Shown here: positions 1 through 8,138 of the stretch, in pieces
How positions within the stretch are numbered: position 1 is the stretch's first letter
How the letters are laid out: each line of letters opens with the position of its first letter
Assembly: GCF_025753815.1 (NCBI RefSeq)
Contig: NZ_JAOWRF010000033.1
Location: 1-49,872, forward strand
Source: Plectonema radiosum NIES-515
GTDB lineage: Bacteria; Cyanobacteriota; Cyanobacteriia; Cyanobacteriales; Nostocaceae
Length of the DNA stretch: 49,872 nucleotides
Direction of reading: 5' to 3'
Translations under genes and position numbers: made by a program
Notes under the pieces: generated by a model
What the model was told of the DNA's origin: nothing
Seen by the model: the letters and a program-made list of their open reading frames with translations, nothing else
Database searches by the model: none

Positions 1-255
1 GATGCGCCATCATTGTTCCTGCTACGCAGAAAGACATTCAACGCATCCTCTCCTGCCTCACTCGCATTCATCTCAACACCAAACTGAGTACAGTTATGGT
101 GTGAGCCTTCTGCTTATTGAGGTAAAAATTTAAAATTTATATTTCAAGTCAGCAACGTAATATTTAAAAAGGGATAGGTATTTTGCCTATCCCACACTAC
201 TTCTATACATTTTTAAAATTGGCGATACTTACTTTTTGGCTGCACAAAACTCAAC
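1..255. other. Left edge; possible partial ORF and fasciclin terminator
   Basis: On the minus strand a frame is open from about position 117 to the window edge and encodes something like EGSHHNCTQFGVEMNASEAG before leaving the window. It could be the start or an internal part of a gene continuing to the left, but I do not recognise it and it is too short to call. The rest of the segment is the 3' flank of the fasciclin gene. Nothing else is supported. Confidence 0.25.
166..193 (-). terminator. Rho-independent terminator of the fasciclin gene
   Basis: GGGATAGG (171-178) and CCTATCCC (186-193) form a perfect 8-bp stem with a 7-nt loop. Read on the minus strand, the stem is followed at once by TTTTT, the arrangement of an intrinsic terminator. 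It lies about 60 bp past the stop of the minus-strand fasciclin gene. Confidence 0.7.
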
Positions 256-840
256 TTAAAATTCCGATGGTAGAAGTACTTTGTCAACTTCAATGATCAC
301 ACCGTTCTTAGCGACGGTAGAAGGATATTTACCGATCGCATCATTTAACTTGACTGTACCTGAAGAATCGTCAACAACAATTTTGACAGGCTGACCTTCA
401 ATAGTCTTGACTGCACCACTATCGACGTTTTCTTTAGTGATTTGACCGGCAACCAAATGATATTGCAACACTTTCGTTCGGTTTTCCGACTGACTATATC
501 GCTTGAAGACATCTTTCGGTAAAGCGTTAAAGGCTTTATCCGTTGGGGCAAAAATTGTATACTCACCTTGCTTGAGAGTATCCAGAAGACCAGCTTGCTT
601 TAATTCACCTACAAGATTGGCAAATTTACTATCTTGTATTAGCGTCTGAGCAATGTCTTTATTGGAATTGCGATAAGGAACGCTGCTGTAAGCAGAAGGT
701 TGAAAAAGGGCGTAACGTGAATAGAATTTAGCTAAGACAGGAAAACTGATCAGGGTAGTAACACCAGCAATCCCGACAAAGCAAGTCAACTTTTTGATCC
801 AATTTTTGCTAATTAGGGGATTTCGATTTTTATTAAGCAT
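256..840 (-). CDS. Fasciclin (FAS1) domain protein
   Basis: A 194-residue protein with one FAS1 domain, a fold used for adhesion or extracellular interactions. Residues about 15-37 are a hydrophobic signal or anchor segment (CFVGIAGVTTLISFPVLA), so the protein is probably exported or membrane-attached. The domain spans about 60-193. It shows the two FAS1 hallmarks: the H1-like stretch YTIFAPTDKAFNALP in the middle and the H2-like end NGVIIEVDKVLLP. An LQYHLVAG segment lies between them. Single-domain FAS1 proteins of this size are common in cyanobacteria, with no settled function. The gene stands alone, has its own terminator, and lies 3' of the minCDE operon on the same strand. Domain certain; biological role unknown. 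Confidence 0.9.
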   Translation of the reverse strand: MLNKNRNPLISKNWIKKLTCFVGIAGVTTLISFPVLAKFYSRYALFQPSAYSSVPYRNSNKDIAQTLIQDSKFANLVGELKQAGLLDTLKQGEYTIFAPTDKAFNALPKDVFKRYSQSENRTKVLQYHLVAGQITKENVDSGAVKTIEGQPVKIVVDDSSGTVKLNDAIGKYPSTVAKNGVIIEVDKVLLPSEF

Positions 841-1127
841 AAGGGTAGGTAAGTTCGACCTGAACTGTATAAGAAAAAAGCGATCGCGCTTCTCTTACAA
901 CTAGTATATCTTGAGAATACAATCGCTCAATAAATGCAAAAATGATGGTTTTTTGATTTATTATCTGCAATTTATAAGCATTCTCAACCGATGCAAAAGC
1001 CTCGATACCAGCTATGAAAGCAACAATCCTGATTTAGAATACAAGCGATCGCTTTCACTTTTCCTACAAATCGCTAATTTTCTTATTTTTACTTAATGCG
1101 ATCGCAAGTTTTGTCAGATTAATCATT

Positions 1128-1250
1128 AGACATCTTGGAAAAACATTGTAGAGACGCCAAATGTAGAGACGCCAAATTTCGCGTCTCTACAACGATTGTA
1201 GACAACGCACAATTAATTTCTACTTCTTGTATCTATTACTAATTGTTTAA
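1128..1250. repeat. MITE-like dispersed repeat, copy 1
   Basis: This copy contains TGTAGAGACGCCAAA twice in tandem, then CGCGTCTCTACAACG, then ACGCACAATTAATTT. These parts occur in the same order in the other copies of this window. It begins near TTAGACATC, similar to the ends of other copies. It lies just 3' of minE, so its hairpin may also act as a terminator for the min operon. Confidence 0.6.
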
Positions 1251-1266
1251 ATTATTATCAGTAAAA

Positions 1267-1566
1267 TTATTTAGTCGTATCTGTATCATCACTCTTCGGT
1301 ACAGTTTCTTTTATTCTGCGGATAGGCAAATTGGCTATTAAGGCTGTGGTTCGTTCGTTGCTTTCTAAAGAAAACTCCAAACCATCCATTTCAACTTCTA
1401 CGTAGCGACAAACTATTGCTAAGATTTCTTGCCGCATTTTTTCCAACGTCTGAGGATCTAAATCAGCGCGATCGTGAGCAATCACCAGTTGCAAGCGACG
1501 TTTCACTTGAGTGCGACTGGTGTCAGAAGTGCGAGAAAAAAGTCTTTCGAGAAATTCAAGAATCAT
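1267..1566 (-). CDS. minE: Cell division topological specificity factor MinE
   Basis: A 99-residue protein of normal MinE length. The N-terminal anti-MinCD part (about residues 1-40) has the amphipathic start [10 protein letters not shown] and the [12 protein letters not shown] segment that contacts MinD. The rest is the topological specificity domain, with [17 protein letters not shown] as a beta-strand. MinE displaces MinC from MinD on the membrane, stimulates MinD ATPase and so confines the FtsZ inhibitor away from mid-cell. It is the last gene of minC-minD-minE, 27 bp after minD. Identity is firm from sequence and operon order. Confidence 0.97.
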   Translation of the reverse strand: MILEFLERLFSRTSDTSRTQVKRRLQLVIAHDRADLDPQTLEKMRQEILAIVCRYVEVEMDGLEFSLESNERTTALIANLPIRRIKETVPKSDDTDTTK

Positions 1567-1593
1567 TGCGGCTAGGTGTGCGAAGACTGGAAA

Positions 1594-2400
1594 TTAAACA
1601 ATCTTTGTCCAAAGCAATCTTCTCAAACGAGTGAAAATATTGTCTTGGGGTGAGTCCAACTCAAGAAATTCAACTGTTTCCCCTTCCAATCTCCGAGCAA
1701 TGTTGTCAAAGGCTGTGGCAGCTAAAGAGGGAGTTTCGCTTAATACCAAAGGTTCCCCGCGATTGGTTGAAACAATCACGCGCTCGTCGTCGGGTATTAC
1801 GCCAATCAAGGGAATTGCCAAAAGTTCCTGAACATCTTGAACTGACATCATATCATTTGCCCGAACCATTGCGGGTCTGATGCGGTTAATTATTAAATGA
1901 ATCCGCTTGATGCCTTGTGCTTCTAGTAACCCGACTACGCGATCGGCATCGCGGACGGAAGCAATTTCTGGAGTGGTGACAATTAAGGCTTCTTTGGCTG
2001 GAGCGATGGCATTTTTAAACCCCATTTCAATTCCCGCAGGACTATCAATTAATACATACTGATACTTCTGCGCTAGTGCATTCACTAGTAACTTCATTTG
2101 GTCGGGAGTGACGGCATCTTTACTGCGGTTTTGTGCCGCTGGCAAAAGTACCAGATTTGGCTGCCGCTTATCTTTAACTAAAGCTTGTTCTAAACGACAC
2201 TCTCTGGCTAGAACTTCCACCGCTGTATAAACGATGCGATTTTCTAACCCTAGCAACAAATCTAAATTTCTCAAACCAAAATCTGCATCAACCAAGGCTA
2301 CTTGACGCCCCATTTTGGCTAAAGTCATACCCAAATTTGCGGAAACAGTGGTTTTACCCACACCTCCTTTACCGGAGGTTGTAACAATAATGCGAGTCAT
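1594..2400 (-). CDS. minD: Septum site-determining ATPase MinD
   Basis: A 268-residue ParA/MinD-family ATPase. The deviant Walker A motif KGGVGKTT is at residues 10-17, ALVDADFGLRNLD follows, and VLIDSPAGIE is the Walker B region. The C-terminus ends in an amphipathic basic/hydrophobic helix (IFTRLRRLLWTKIV), the membrane-targeting sequence expected of MinD. ATP-bound MinD dimerises on the inner membrane, recruits MinC to block FtsZ assembly, and is released by MinE. It sits between minC (50 bp upstream) and minE (27 bp downstream) on one strand, so it is almost certainly co-transcribed. The length is normal and no key residue is missing. Confidence 0.98.
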   Translation of the reverse strand: MTRIIVTTSGKGGVGKTTVSANLGMTLAKMGRQVALVDADFGLRNLDLLLGLENRIVYTAVEVLARECRLEQALVKDKRQPNLVLLPAAQNRSKDAVTPDQMKLLVNALAQKYQYVLIDSPAGIEMGFKNAIAPAKEALIVTTPEIASVRDADRVVGLLEAQGIKRIHLIINRIRPAMVRANDMMSVQDVQELLAIPLIGVIPDDERVIVSTNRGEPLVLSETPSLAATAFDNIARRLEGETVEFLELDSPQDNIFTRLRRLLWTKIV

Positions 2401-2450
2401 GATCGAAACGCGCTCAATTAAGAATCAGAAAAATATACTTTGAAAGAAAT

Positions 2451-3473
2451 TTATGGCTCTTGATTAATCCTACTTAATTGGGAGCGGGAAAAATCACTTG
2501 CTTTCGAGATGCGAATTCCTTCAGCGGTGATATGTGCCACTTCTGGGAAAAATTGCATCGGGGATTTTTCGGGTGCCCTAGCGAGAGCATCGGCAATCCG
2601 CAATTGGGTAGGCTCCATTTGTACAGCCATAATTAAACATTCGCGATTGCCACTGGCACCTGCGTGAGCAATTCCACGTAGACGACCCCAAACTAGAATA
2701 TCTCCATCTGCGACTACAATACCACCTGGATTTAAATCTCCCAAGATAATTACACTACCTGGGTGACGAATTAATTGTCCAGAACGCACGGTCATTTGCA
2801 GATAAAGGGCATCTGCTAGGGGTTGTACGACTGTTGTCGAGCCTAAATTCAGAGTAGATTCAGGTTGTACTTGTTCTACAGAATAGCCAGATGATACGGC
2901 AGCGATCGCTGTTTGCCGACGGCTGGTAGAAACTGATTTTAACTGAAGTTCGACTTCATTTAAAGATTCGGCGAGTTCTTGGAGTTGTCTGGTATCCAAC
3001 AAGCGATCGCGTGCCACTAGATGCACTGGGGTGTTAGGTAAACGAAAGCGATCGCCACCTTTTAACCGCAGTTTCATTTGTTGCCAAATTTCCGACCAAC
3101 TGACTTCCGAGGGAGGCACTTGGGATTCTGTTGGTAAAATTAACAACAGCCTTCCTGACTCACTTTTCCACTTAACCTGGATATTATTATCTACCGTGCC
3201 CTCTAACAACGGTAATTCAGTGAATTCCACAACAGCGTCGGCATTTGATTTTACATCATCCTCTAAAGCCGAATTTGTCTCGGAATCGGTAGGTTCAGAA
3301 TTCGACTTTAAATAAACCAGGACAGAATCTACTTCTTGATCGGGAAGGACAGAATTTGACTCTGTATCACCTGGGGTAGAATTTACTTCTACATCAGAAA
3401 AGTTAGAGATTGACTCTGGGTTATTATCGGCAGAATTTAAATTTAAATCGGAAATAGCATAATCACTAGTCAT
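2451..3473 (-). CDS. minC: Septum site-determining protein MinC with long acidic N-terminal extension
   Basis: The C-terminal half is a clear MinC beta-helix domain that dimerises and binds MinD (QLIRHPGSVIILGDLNPGG, DILVWGRLRGIAHAGA, then RIADALAR). The N-terminal inhibitory domain lies before it. I place the start at the ATG at 3473, giving about 340 residues. A TTG at 3494 would add seven residues, and neither has a strong ribosome site. The first 100 or so residues are unusual: low-complexity and rich in Ser, Asn, Asp and Glu, with a loose NSxxxDxExNS recurrence. Escherichia coli MinC is 231 residues and lacks this. MinC inhibits FtsZ polymerisation. The gene heads the minCDE operon. Identity firm; role of the extension unknown. 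Confidence 0.93.
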   Translation of the reverse strand: MTSDYAISDLNLNSADNNPESISNFSDVEVNSTPGDTESNSVLPDQEVDSVLVYLKSNSEPTDSETNSALEDDVKSNADAVVEFTELPLLEGTVDNNIQVKWKSESGRLLLILPTESQVPPSEVSWSEIWQQMKLRLKGGDRFRLPNTPVHLVARDRLLDTRQLQELAESLNEVELQLKSVSTSRRQTAIAAVSSGYSVEQVQPESTLNLGSTTVVQPLADALYLQMTVRSGQLIRHPGSVIILGDLNPGGIVVADGDILVWGRLRGIAHAGASGNRECLIMAVQMEPTQLRIADALARAPEKSPMQFFPEVAHITAEGIRISKASDFSRSQLSRINQEP

Positions 3474-3695
3474 GCAATACCAGCCAAAAGACAAAGGACA
3501 AGGGACTAGGAACTAGGGGATAGGGATTTTCATACTTCTTTGTGAACCCAATTTGTAAGAGTGCATTCATTCACTTTTAGACTCTTCTGGGCAGGGGTAA
3601 AAGCTTTTTGCGATCTCTTTTGCCCCTGCTCTTTATTCTTTCGGTAAATAAGTGCAAGAAGTTTAATATTAGATTAGTTGTAGGCAACAAGATCC

Positions 3696-5066
3696 TCACC
3701 CAGCATTTTTAGTTAATCTTCGATATACAGTAGCCAAAGCATCAGCATCACCGACATTACCAGGAAACAGCACCACTGGCAAATTAGGGAACTGGGGATG
3801 ATCCGATGGAGTAATCACCATTGAACAACCAGCTAAAATTTGACCGAGTAAACGCGCTTTTGTCAAAGCTAGACCATTACTTAAGACATCGTTTGAGGTA
3901 ATACCACCCTTACTGATTAAGAATCCGATATCTGATGGTAAACCCCGGACAATATCCATTAACAAGCCGGAAACCTTTTCTCCAAAGTCTAACCGTGTTT
4001 TTACATCTTTGAAAGAAAGTTCTTGACGACTAGTATAAACTACTGGTGTTTTTCCTGCGTTGTGTGCTGCGTGGGTACTTTCAATCATCTCGGTTAGCAG
4101 TGTAGCAGATTGATTTGGCTCATCAAGCAATCTTTGTACATTGACTTCGATTCCCAGGGTACCCTCAGCTTCTAATAATTTTTCTAACTGCTGAGTGGTC
4201 TTTTTGACATGAGAACCGACAATAACTGCACCCGGTTTACCTGAGCGTACATAAGAACCCATATTTTCGGGAGCGATCGCTTGCTCCGGTAATGCCGCCA
4301 AAGCAGTTAAAATACTCGCAGCACTGCGAAATAAAAAGCGTTTTCCTTGACTCGCTGCACTCAACACGTCTTCAGCAAAGCGATTTAAATCAGCTTGAGT
4401 TTCACCATCAACGACAGCGCACTGATTACCGCTCAGTTTCATTAGCCTTTCCAGACTACCAGCACGAATATCGGACAGTAAAAATCTTTCTACCGCATCA
4501 GCTTGAATACGTCCTTGAGTTTTTTCTTCTACATACTTAGGTAAGTAACTGTAATGGTAGCCAAAAACTGAATCACGAGCAAATTCAGTTTCATGAACTG
4601 GGGTGGGTACACCGTCGATAATTAAGTAATGTATACTATCACGGGTGATGCGTCCTCCTTCTCTTCTCCTGTCGGAGACGCTCTGCGAACGAGAGGCTTC
4701 GCCAACAAAAAATGCGGGTACGATAAAATGAGCATCAAATGGACCGAGTTCAGCGGCAATAACGTCAGTTTCAATGGGGTAATGTCCGCGCAAAGTCGAA
4801 TCAGAACGACTTACAATCAGAAAATCGTTAACTTCTTCTTCTTTTAAGGCTAATTTCAGGTTATGACATACTTCTTTAGTCACAGATGCGGCTGATTCTG
4901 GAGGTAGTGACCTTGTATTAGTCAGCACAAAGAAAATTGGGGAATCATCCTGTAAACCAGTGCGTAAAGTTTCCACATCCCAGCGCATCAACAGCAAGCA
5001 GCTGTGGACAGTTTGAGAACCTGTAGGGTCATCATCCAAAACAATTATTTTTGGTTTTTTGCTCAT
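3696..5066 (-). CDS. Four-carbon acid sugar kinase family protein (DUF1537/OtnK-like)
   Basis: About 456 residues. The N-terminal domain starts KIIVLDDDPTGSQTVH, the typical substrate-binding start of the family, followed by RSDSTLRGHYP. The C-terminal nucleotide-binding domain has FLISKGGITSNDV and a GNVGDADALATVY end. Family members phosphorylate acid sugars such as threonate or erythronate; the substrate here cannot be told. I chose the ATG at 5066. It is 5 bp after the stop of the upstream membrane-protein gene, so the two are co-transcribed. Odd feature: between PAFF and GGRITRDS sit 15 extra residues (VGEASRSQSVSDRRR), encoded by an in-frame 45-bp repeat. It may be tolerated as a loop or may impair the enzyme. 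Confidence 0.85.
   Translation of the reverse strand: MSKKPKIIVLDDDPTGSQTVHSCLLLMRWDVETLRTGLQDDSPIFFVLTNTRSLPPESAASVTKEVCHNLKLALKEEEVNDFLIVSRSDSTLRGHYPIETDVIAAELGPFDAHFIVPAFFVGEASRSQSVSDRRREGGRITRDSIHYLIIDGVPTPVHETEFARDSVFGYHYSYLPKYVEEKTQGRIQADAVERFLLSDIRAGSLERLMKLSGNQCAVVDGETQADLNRFAEDVLSAASQGKRFLFRSAASILTALAALPEQAIAPENMGSYVRSGKPGAVIVGSHVKKTTQQLEKLLEAEGTLGIEVNVQRLLDEPNQSATLLTEMIESTHAAHNAGKTPVVYTSRQELSFKDVKTRLDFGEKVSGLLMDIVRGLPSDIGFLISKGGITSNDVLSNGLALTKARLLGQILAGCSMVITPSDHPQFPNLPVVLFPGNVGDADALATVYRRLTKNAG
4662..4706. repeat. 45-bp small dispersed repeat inserted in frame in the kinase gene
   Basis: The insert begins TCTTCTCCTGTCGGAGACGC and ends GAGAGGCTTCGCCAAC, and contains an inverted pairing around the GAGACGCTCTGCGAACGAGAG core. 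I recognise this type of sequence as a small interspersed repeat of Nostocales spacers. It is 45 bp, a multiple of three, and interrupts an otherwise continuous family motif (VPAFF | EGGRITR). No second copy lies in this window. Confidence 0.65.
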
Positions 5067-5071
5067 GAAAA

Positions 5072-5734
5072 TCAACTAGAAGAATGTAACTTTCTGATCT
5101 CGGCTTGTACCTCAACGGCAATCTGCAATGATTCATTGAGAAGTTGAGCGTATTCGCTTGCTTGACTACTAACTTGTAAAGCTTGCAGATTCGCTAAATT
5201 ATTGACAAATAACTCTTGGTTATTTGCGAGTAATTTTTTATTATCTCGCAAAATTCGCTCTGTTTTCAGAGCACGAACTAAATCTTCTCTAATCAGTTGC
5301 AAAGCCGCGATCACATTGTCTCTATCATTGATAGTACCTTCATTCCCAAATGTTGTCAGTTGATCGTTAATATCTATTGCTTGAATAACTCCATGATATT
5401 TATCAGCTTCATCTAAAAGTATTGTCAGTGCTTGGGGACAGGTTTTTCTTCGCCATAACCAACGCCCAAAAAGTACGGCAATTGGTACAATAGTTAGTAA
5501 GCTGATTCCGATTAAAATCGAAGAACCAATTATCGGTAAAATGATAAACGCATAAATAAACCCGACAATTATCGGGGTCAGCGCTAAAGCCACAAGCATT
5601 TCATTGAAGAAAAATCCCCATCGTTTTTCTTTATCTTTGATAATAGAGGGTCGAAAGACATCATCTGGATCAAATCCAGTCAAACGTCTGAGTTCCCCTT
5701 TGGTAATTTCTAAACCTAATAAATCTGGCTGCAC
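5072..5734 (-). CDS. Hypothetical two-helix membrane protein
   Basis: A 220-residue protein I do not recognise. Residues 1-35 are soluble, with ITKGELRRLTGFDPDDVFRP. Two adjacent hydrophobic segments follow at about 45-68 and 70-90 (MLVALALTPIIVGFIYAFII, then SSILIGISLLTIVPIAVLFG) and form a membrane hairpin. The remaining 125 residues are helical, polar and heptad-like (LLANNQELFVNNLANLQALQ), probably a cytoplasmic coiled coil. The stop lies 5 bp before the kinase start, so the pair forms an operon. A scaffold or regulatory role is possible but not shown. Confidence 0.75.
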   Translation of the reverse strand: MQPDLLGLEITKGELRRLTGFDPDDVFRPSIIKDKEKRWGFFFNEMLVALALTPIIVGFIYAFIILPIIGSSILIGISLLTIVPIAVLFGRWLWRRKTCPQALTILLDEADKYHGVIQAIDINDQLTTFGNEGTINDRDNVIAALQLIREDLVRALKTERILRDNKKLLANNQELFVNNLANLQALQVSSQASEYAQLLNESLQIAVEVQAEIRKLHSSS

Positions 5735-5867
5735 AACTAGTTACTCCTATTGAAGTGCGAGTTGCGTACCAATATTAACATTATTGTGAATGAGGGAGTG
5801 AGGACACCGCCTTAATTGTCTATCTCTAGAGACTTTTTCGGTATTTTGACTAAAAACATCGAAACCG

Positions 5868-5903
5868 TCGTAGAGACGTTCCACTCCTTACGTCTCTACA
5901 ATT
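5868..5903. repeat. CGTCTCTACA-type hairpin, partial copy of the dispersed repeat
   Basis: GTCGTAGAGACGTTCC and its approximate complement TTACGTCTCTACAAT form a hairpin immediately after the stop of the transglutaminase-like gene. It resembles the first half of the MITE-like repeats and may act as a terminator. Confidence 0.45.
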
Positions 5904-5904
5904 G

Positions 5905-6522
5905 TTAATTAACATCAGTTCTCAAAACAAGATTATACTTTTCTAACGATTCCAAAGAAACATCTGGAAGATTAAGAAGTATATCATTCCATTGACTATA
6001 AGCAAGTATTGCTTCCACAACTAGCGACAATGGTTCAGAGAAAATATTCTCAAAGTCTGCTTCTTGTGGAAATTGAATTTTATAAGCTAATTGTTCTTTT
6101 GGGGGGACAAATTGAGCATTAACATTATGACGATTTCCTCTTGCATCAACACGATACCAACCTATTTCGGGTAAGTAAACTGCATTGAAGCCATGTAAGC
6201 TATAAGGTTCACCATTATCGTTAATGCTCAATCTCTGATAGCAAAATCCTGCGGGAATGTTATTAGCTCTTAGTAGTGCTGCTAGCAAATGACTCTTGGC
6301 AAAGCAATAACCTGTTTTATATTTGAGTACATCTGAAGCTCGACAGGTTAGAGGGTTCATTTGATAGTCGTAGCTATGATAAATTTTATCCCTTACCCAC
6401 TCAAAACAAGCGAGTGCGATCGCTTCCGATGTTTGATATTTAAATCCAATCTTTTTCGCAAGTTCTAAAATTGTCGGATGTTGCCAATCAATCACTTCAC
6501 TTGCTTTGAGATATTCTTCCAT
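5905..6522 (-). CDS. Transglutaminase-like domain protein
   Basis: A 205-residue soluble protein with a transglutaminase/protease-like core. The catalytic Cys is in TGYCFAKSHLLAALLR at about residue 93. The His is in YSLHGFNAVYLP at about 131 and the Asp in WYRVDARGN at about 147. Spacing and order match the family (Cys-His-Asp). Upstream the segment AIALACFEWVRDKIYHSYDY is the usual helix before the active site. Bacterial members are mostly thought to act as peptidases or amidases rather than cross-linkers; the substrate is unknown. There is no signal peptide. A GTAGAGACG...CGTCTCTACAA hairpin abuts the 3' end and may terminate it. It stands alone on its strand. Confidence 0.85.
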   Translation of the reverse strand: MEEYLKASEVIDWQHPTILELAKKIGFKYQTSEAIALACFEWVRDKIYHSYDYQMNPLTCRASDVLKYKTGYCFAKSHLLAALLRANNIPAGFCYQRLSINDNGEPYSLHGFNAVYLPEIGWYRVDARGNRHNVNAQFVPPKEQLAYKIQFPQEADFENIFSEPLSLVVEAILAYSQWNDILLNLPDVSLESLEKYNLVLRTDVN

Positions 6523-6597
6523 CTTGCTCTCCCAAACACAGTTAGAATAACTTTACCTTTGATATCATGTCCGTTTAATTGACATTAATAAAAAAAT

Positions 6598-6638
6598 CCG
6601 AACCCCAAGAGACGTAGCACAGAATAGTCTAATCATCA
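6598..6638 (-). repeat. Inverted partial copy of the dispersed repeat
   Basis: Read on the minus strand this segment gives AGACTATTCTGTGCTACGTC followed by CTTGGGGTTCGG. It is nearly identical to 48014-48050 of the copy near the aminopeptidase gene. The two are in opposite orientation, showing that the element family moves or recombines. Confidence 0.6.
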
Positions 6639-6663
6639 TATGTAATAAACCTGTCATTATTAT

Positions 6664-6746
6664 ACATCTCCAAAAAACAATGTAGAGACTTCGGACGATC
6701 GCGTCTCTTGGGGTTTGGGCAACGCATAGTTCATTTTTGGAGATGT
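6664..6746. repeat. MITE-like element with terminal inverted repeats
   Basis: An 83-bp element bounded by ACATCTCCAAAAAA (6664-6677) and ATTTTTGGAGATGT (6733-6746), inverted repeats matching at 13 of 14 positions. Inside are TGTAGAGACTTCGG, CGCGTCTCTTGGGGTTTGGG and CAACGCATAGTTCATTT, the parts shared with the other copies. It is small and non-coding, consistent with a miniature transposable element mobilised in trans. Confidence 0.65.
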
Positions 6747-6851
6747 CTATTTGACATAGTAATTAGACAAATAACTAATTTCTAATGTCCAAAAAATTCC
6801 CGTCATAGCCCAACGCTACAACGGGAGAATAATAAAAAGATTTTGTATAAA

Positions 6852-8138
6852 CTATCGATAAGCCACTTGTGGATCTGCCCAAACTTGTGTGACTTGTTCA
6901 CCATAAGTAGTAGGCTGATCTATATCAGTTGCGGCGTCAGTTTTACCATCGCTAGAAACTGTTACTAAAGGCCAGTTTTCATCTCCTAATTCACCAGTAC
7001 GGAACATAACATTATCAGGCTGAGTTTTGCTCCAACCTAACAACACAGAAATTTTATCGTGCTCTTGTTCGTTACTACCAGCATTTTCTAGATTACCAGG
7101 AGCAACGGTATTAGTGTTATTTTTTTGTCGATCCCAAATCACCGCGCTATCGGAAGCATCAGACGTATTAAATACTGCTTCAAATCTACGTGCTAAAAAG
7201 CGATCGCCTTTTTGAGACCAGCTGACAGGAACTAAAACGCCAATAGTCCCTTCACCGTTAGCATCTGGTGATGATACCTTAACATTCAATAGCGCATCTC
7301 TATTATAAGAAGTTGAAGACACTACCCGTAAATTCTTGGTTTGCCTATCTTCAATAAACAGAACACTGCTAACCCGGCTATTGTGCATTTGGGGTTTGAC
7401 TTCTAATTGTATGCGGCTATAAACAGTATACTTACCATCCGGAGAAACTATAGGTACACTGCGGTAATAGCGCACTCCACCACCCTTGGAACTCATAGCC
7501 TCTTGAGTAGACTGTATCCATTGCCAAGGAATAGGATAAGGACTTCCTATGGGATCTGTTTGTGCTGTTTGAGACTCATCAGGCTTGGGATCAACATTTA
7601 TGTTTGTTGTATTTGGTTGCGATCGCGTTGTTGCCGGCGAGATTGTCGCTGCATCTAATAATTCATCAGCAGGCTTATCTATTGCGATAACACTATCTTC
7701 GCTTGTCCAAGACTTAAGTTTACCAGCTTTCAATCTTTCTACTAAATTACTTTGACTGGCTGATTCACTCGTCAATGGTGCGAGTTCAACTGCTGCCAAG
7801 GGATCGGGAGTAGATGCTTCTTCCTTGATTAATGGTGCCAGCTCAACTGCTGCCAATGGGTCAACAGTCAGTTCTTGATTTGACAGAGAATTATTTTCTG
7901 CTGTCAAAAGCTGCGTTTTATCTGATATAGGTGACAGTTGCGGGTCAACAGCAGCCATTTCCACTGATTCTGAGTCAGAGTCTCCTGACACAGGAGTGAT
8001 TTGAGCTACCTGTGATTGTTTCGCTGAACTAGAGTGACCCGATCCAGCCACTAAAGGTGCGATAAAAAGCATAACCACAACATACTTGGTGAATGGTTTT
8101 ACGCGGAACCATCCTGACAGCAAAAGGGTTTTAAGCAT
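6852..8138 (-). CDS. Conserved cyanobacterial-type secreted protein of unknown function
   Basis: A 428-residue protein. Residues about 15-33 are hydrophobic (KYVVVMLFIAPLVAGSGHS) and look like a signal peptide. A long, acidic, Ser/Thr/Pro-rich linker follows to about residue 200. It contains a near-duplicate: DPLAAVELAPLIKEEASTP, then DPLAAVELAPLTSESASQS. The globular C-terminal part (about 205-425) has SPYPIPWQWIQSTQEAM, then strands such as VSPDGKYTVYSRIQLEV, VSWSQKGDRFLARRFEAVF and VTVSSDGKTDAATD. The last resemble TolB-like propeller repeats, so a beta-propeller-like fold is possible. I cannot assign a function. It has no close neighbours on its strand and a 1-kb spacer upstream. Confidence 0.75.
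   Translation of the reverse strand: MLKTLLLSGWFRVKPFTKYVVVMLFIAPLVAGSGHSSSAKQSQVAQITPVSGDSDSESVEMAAVDPQLSPISDKTQLLTAENNSLSNQELTVDPLAAVELAPLIKEEASTPDPLAAVELAPLTSESASQSNLVERLKAGKLKSWTSEDSVIAIDKPADELLDAATISPATTRSQPNTTNINVDPKPDESQTAQTDPIGSPYPIPWQWIQSTQEAMSSKGGGVRYYRSVPIVSPDGKYTVYSRIQLEVKPQMHNSRVSSVLFIEDRQTKNLRVVSSTSYNRDALLNVKVSSPDANGEGTIGVLVPVSWSQKGDRFLARRFEAVFNTSDASDSAVIWDRQKNNTNTVAPGNLENAGSNEQEHDKISVLLGWSKTQPDNVMFRTGELGDENWPLVTVSSDGKTDAATDIDQPTTYGEQVTQVWADPQVAYR

Noticed and set aside
911-1096. 61-residue open frame between fasciclin and min genes
   Set aside because: No ribosome site or family features; includes HIP1 and AT-rich spacer sequence.
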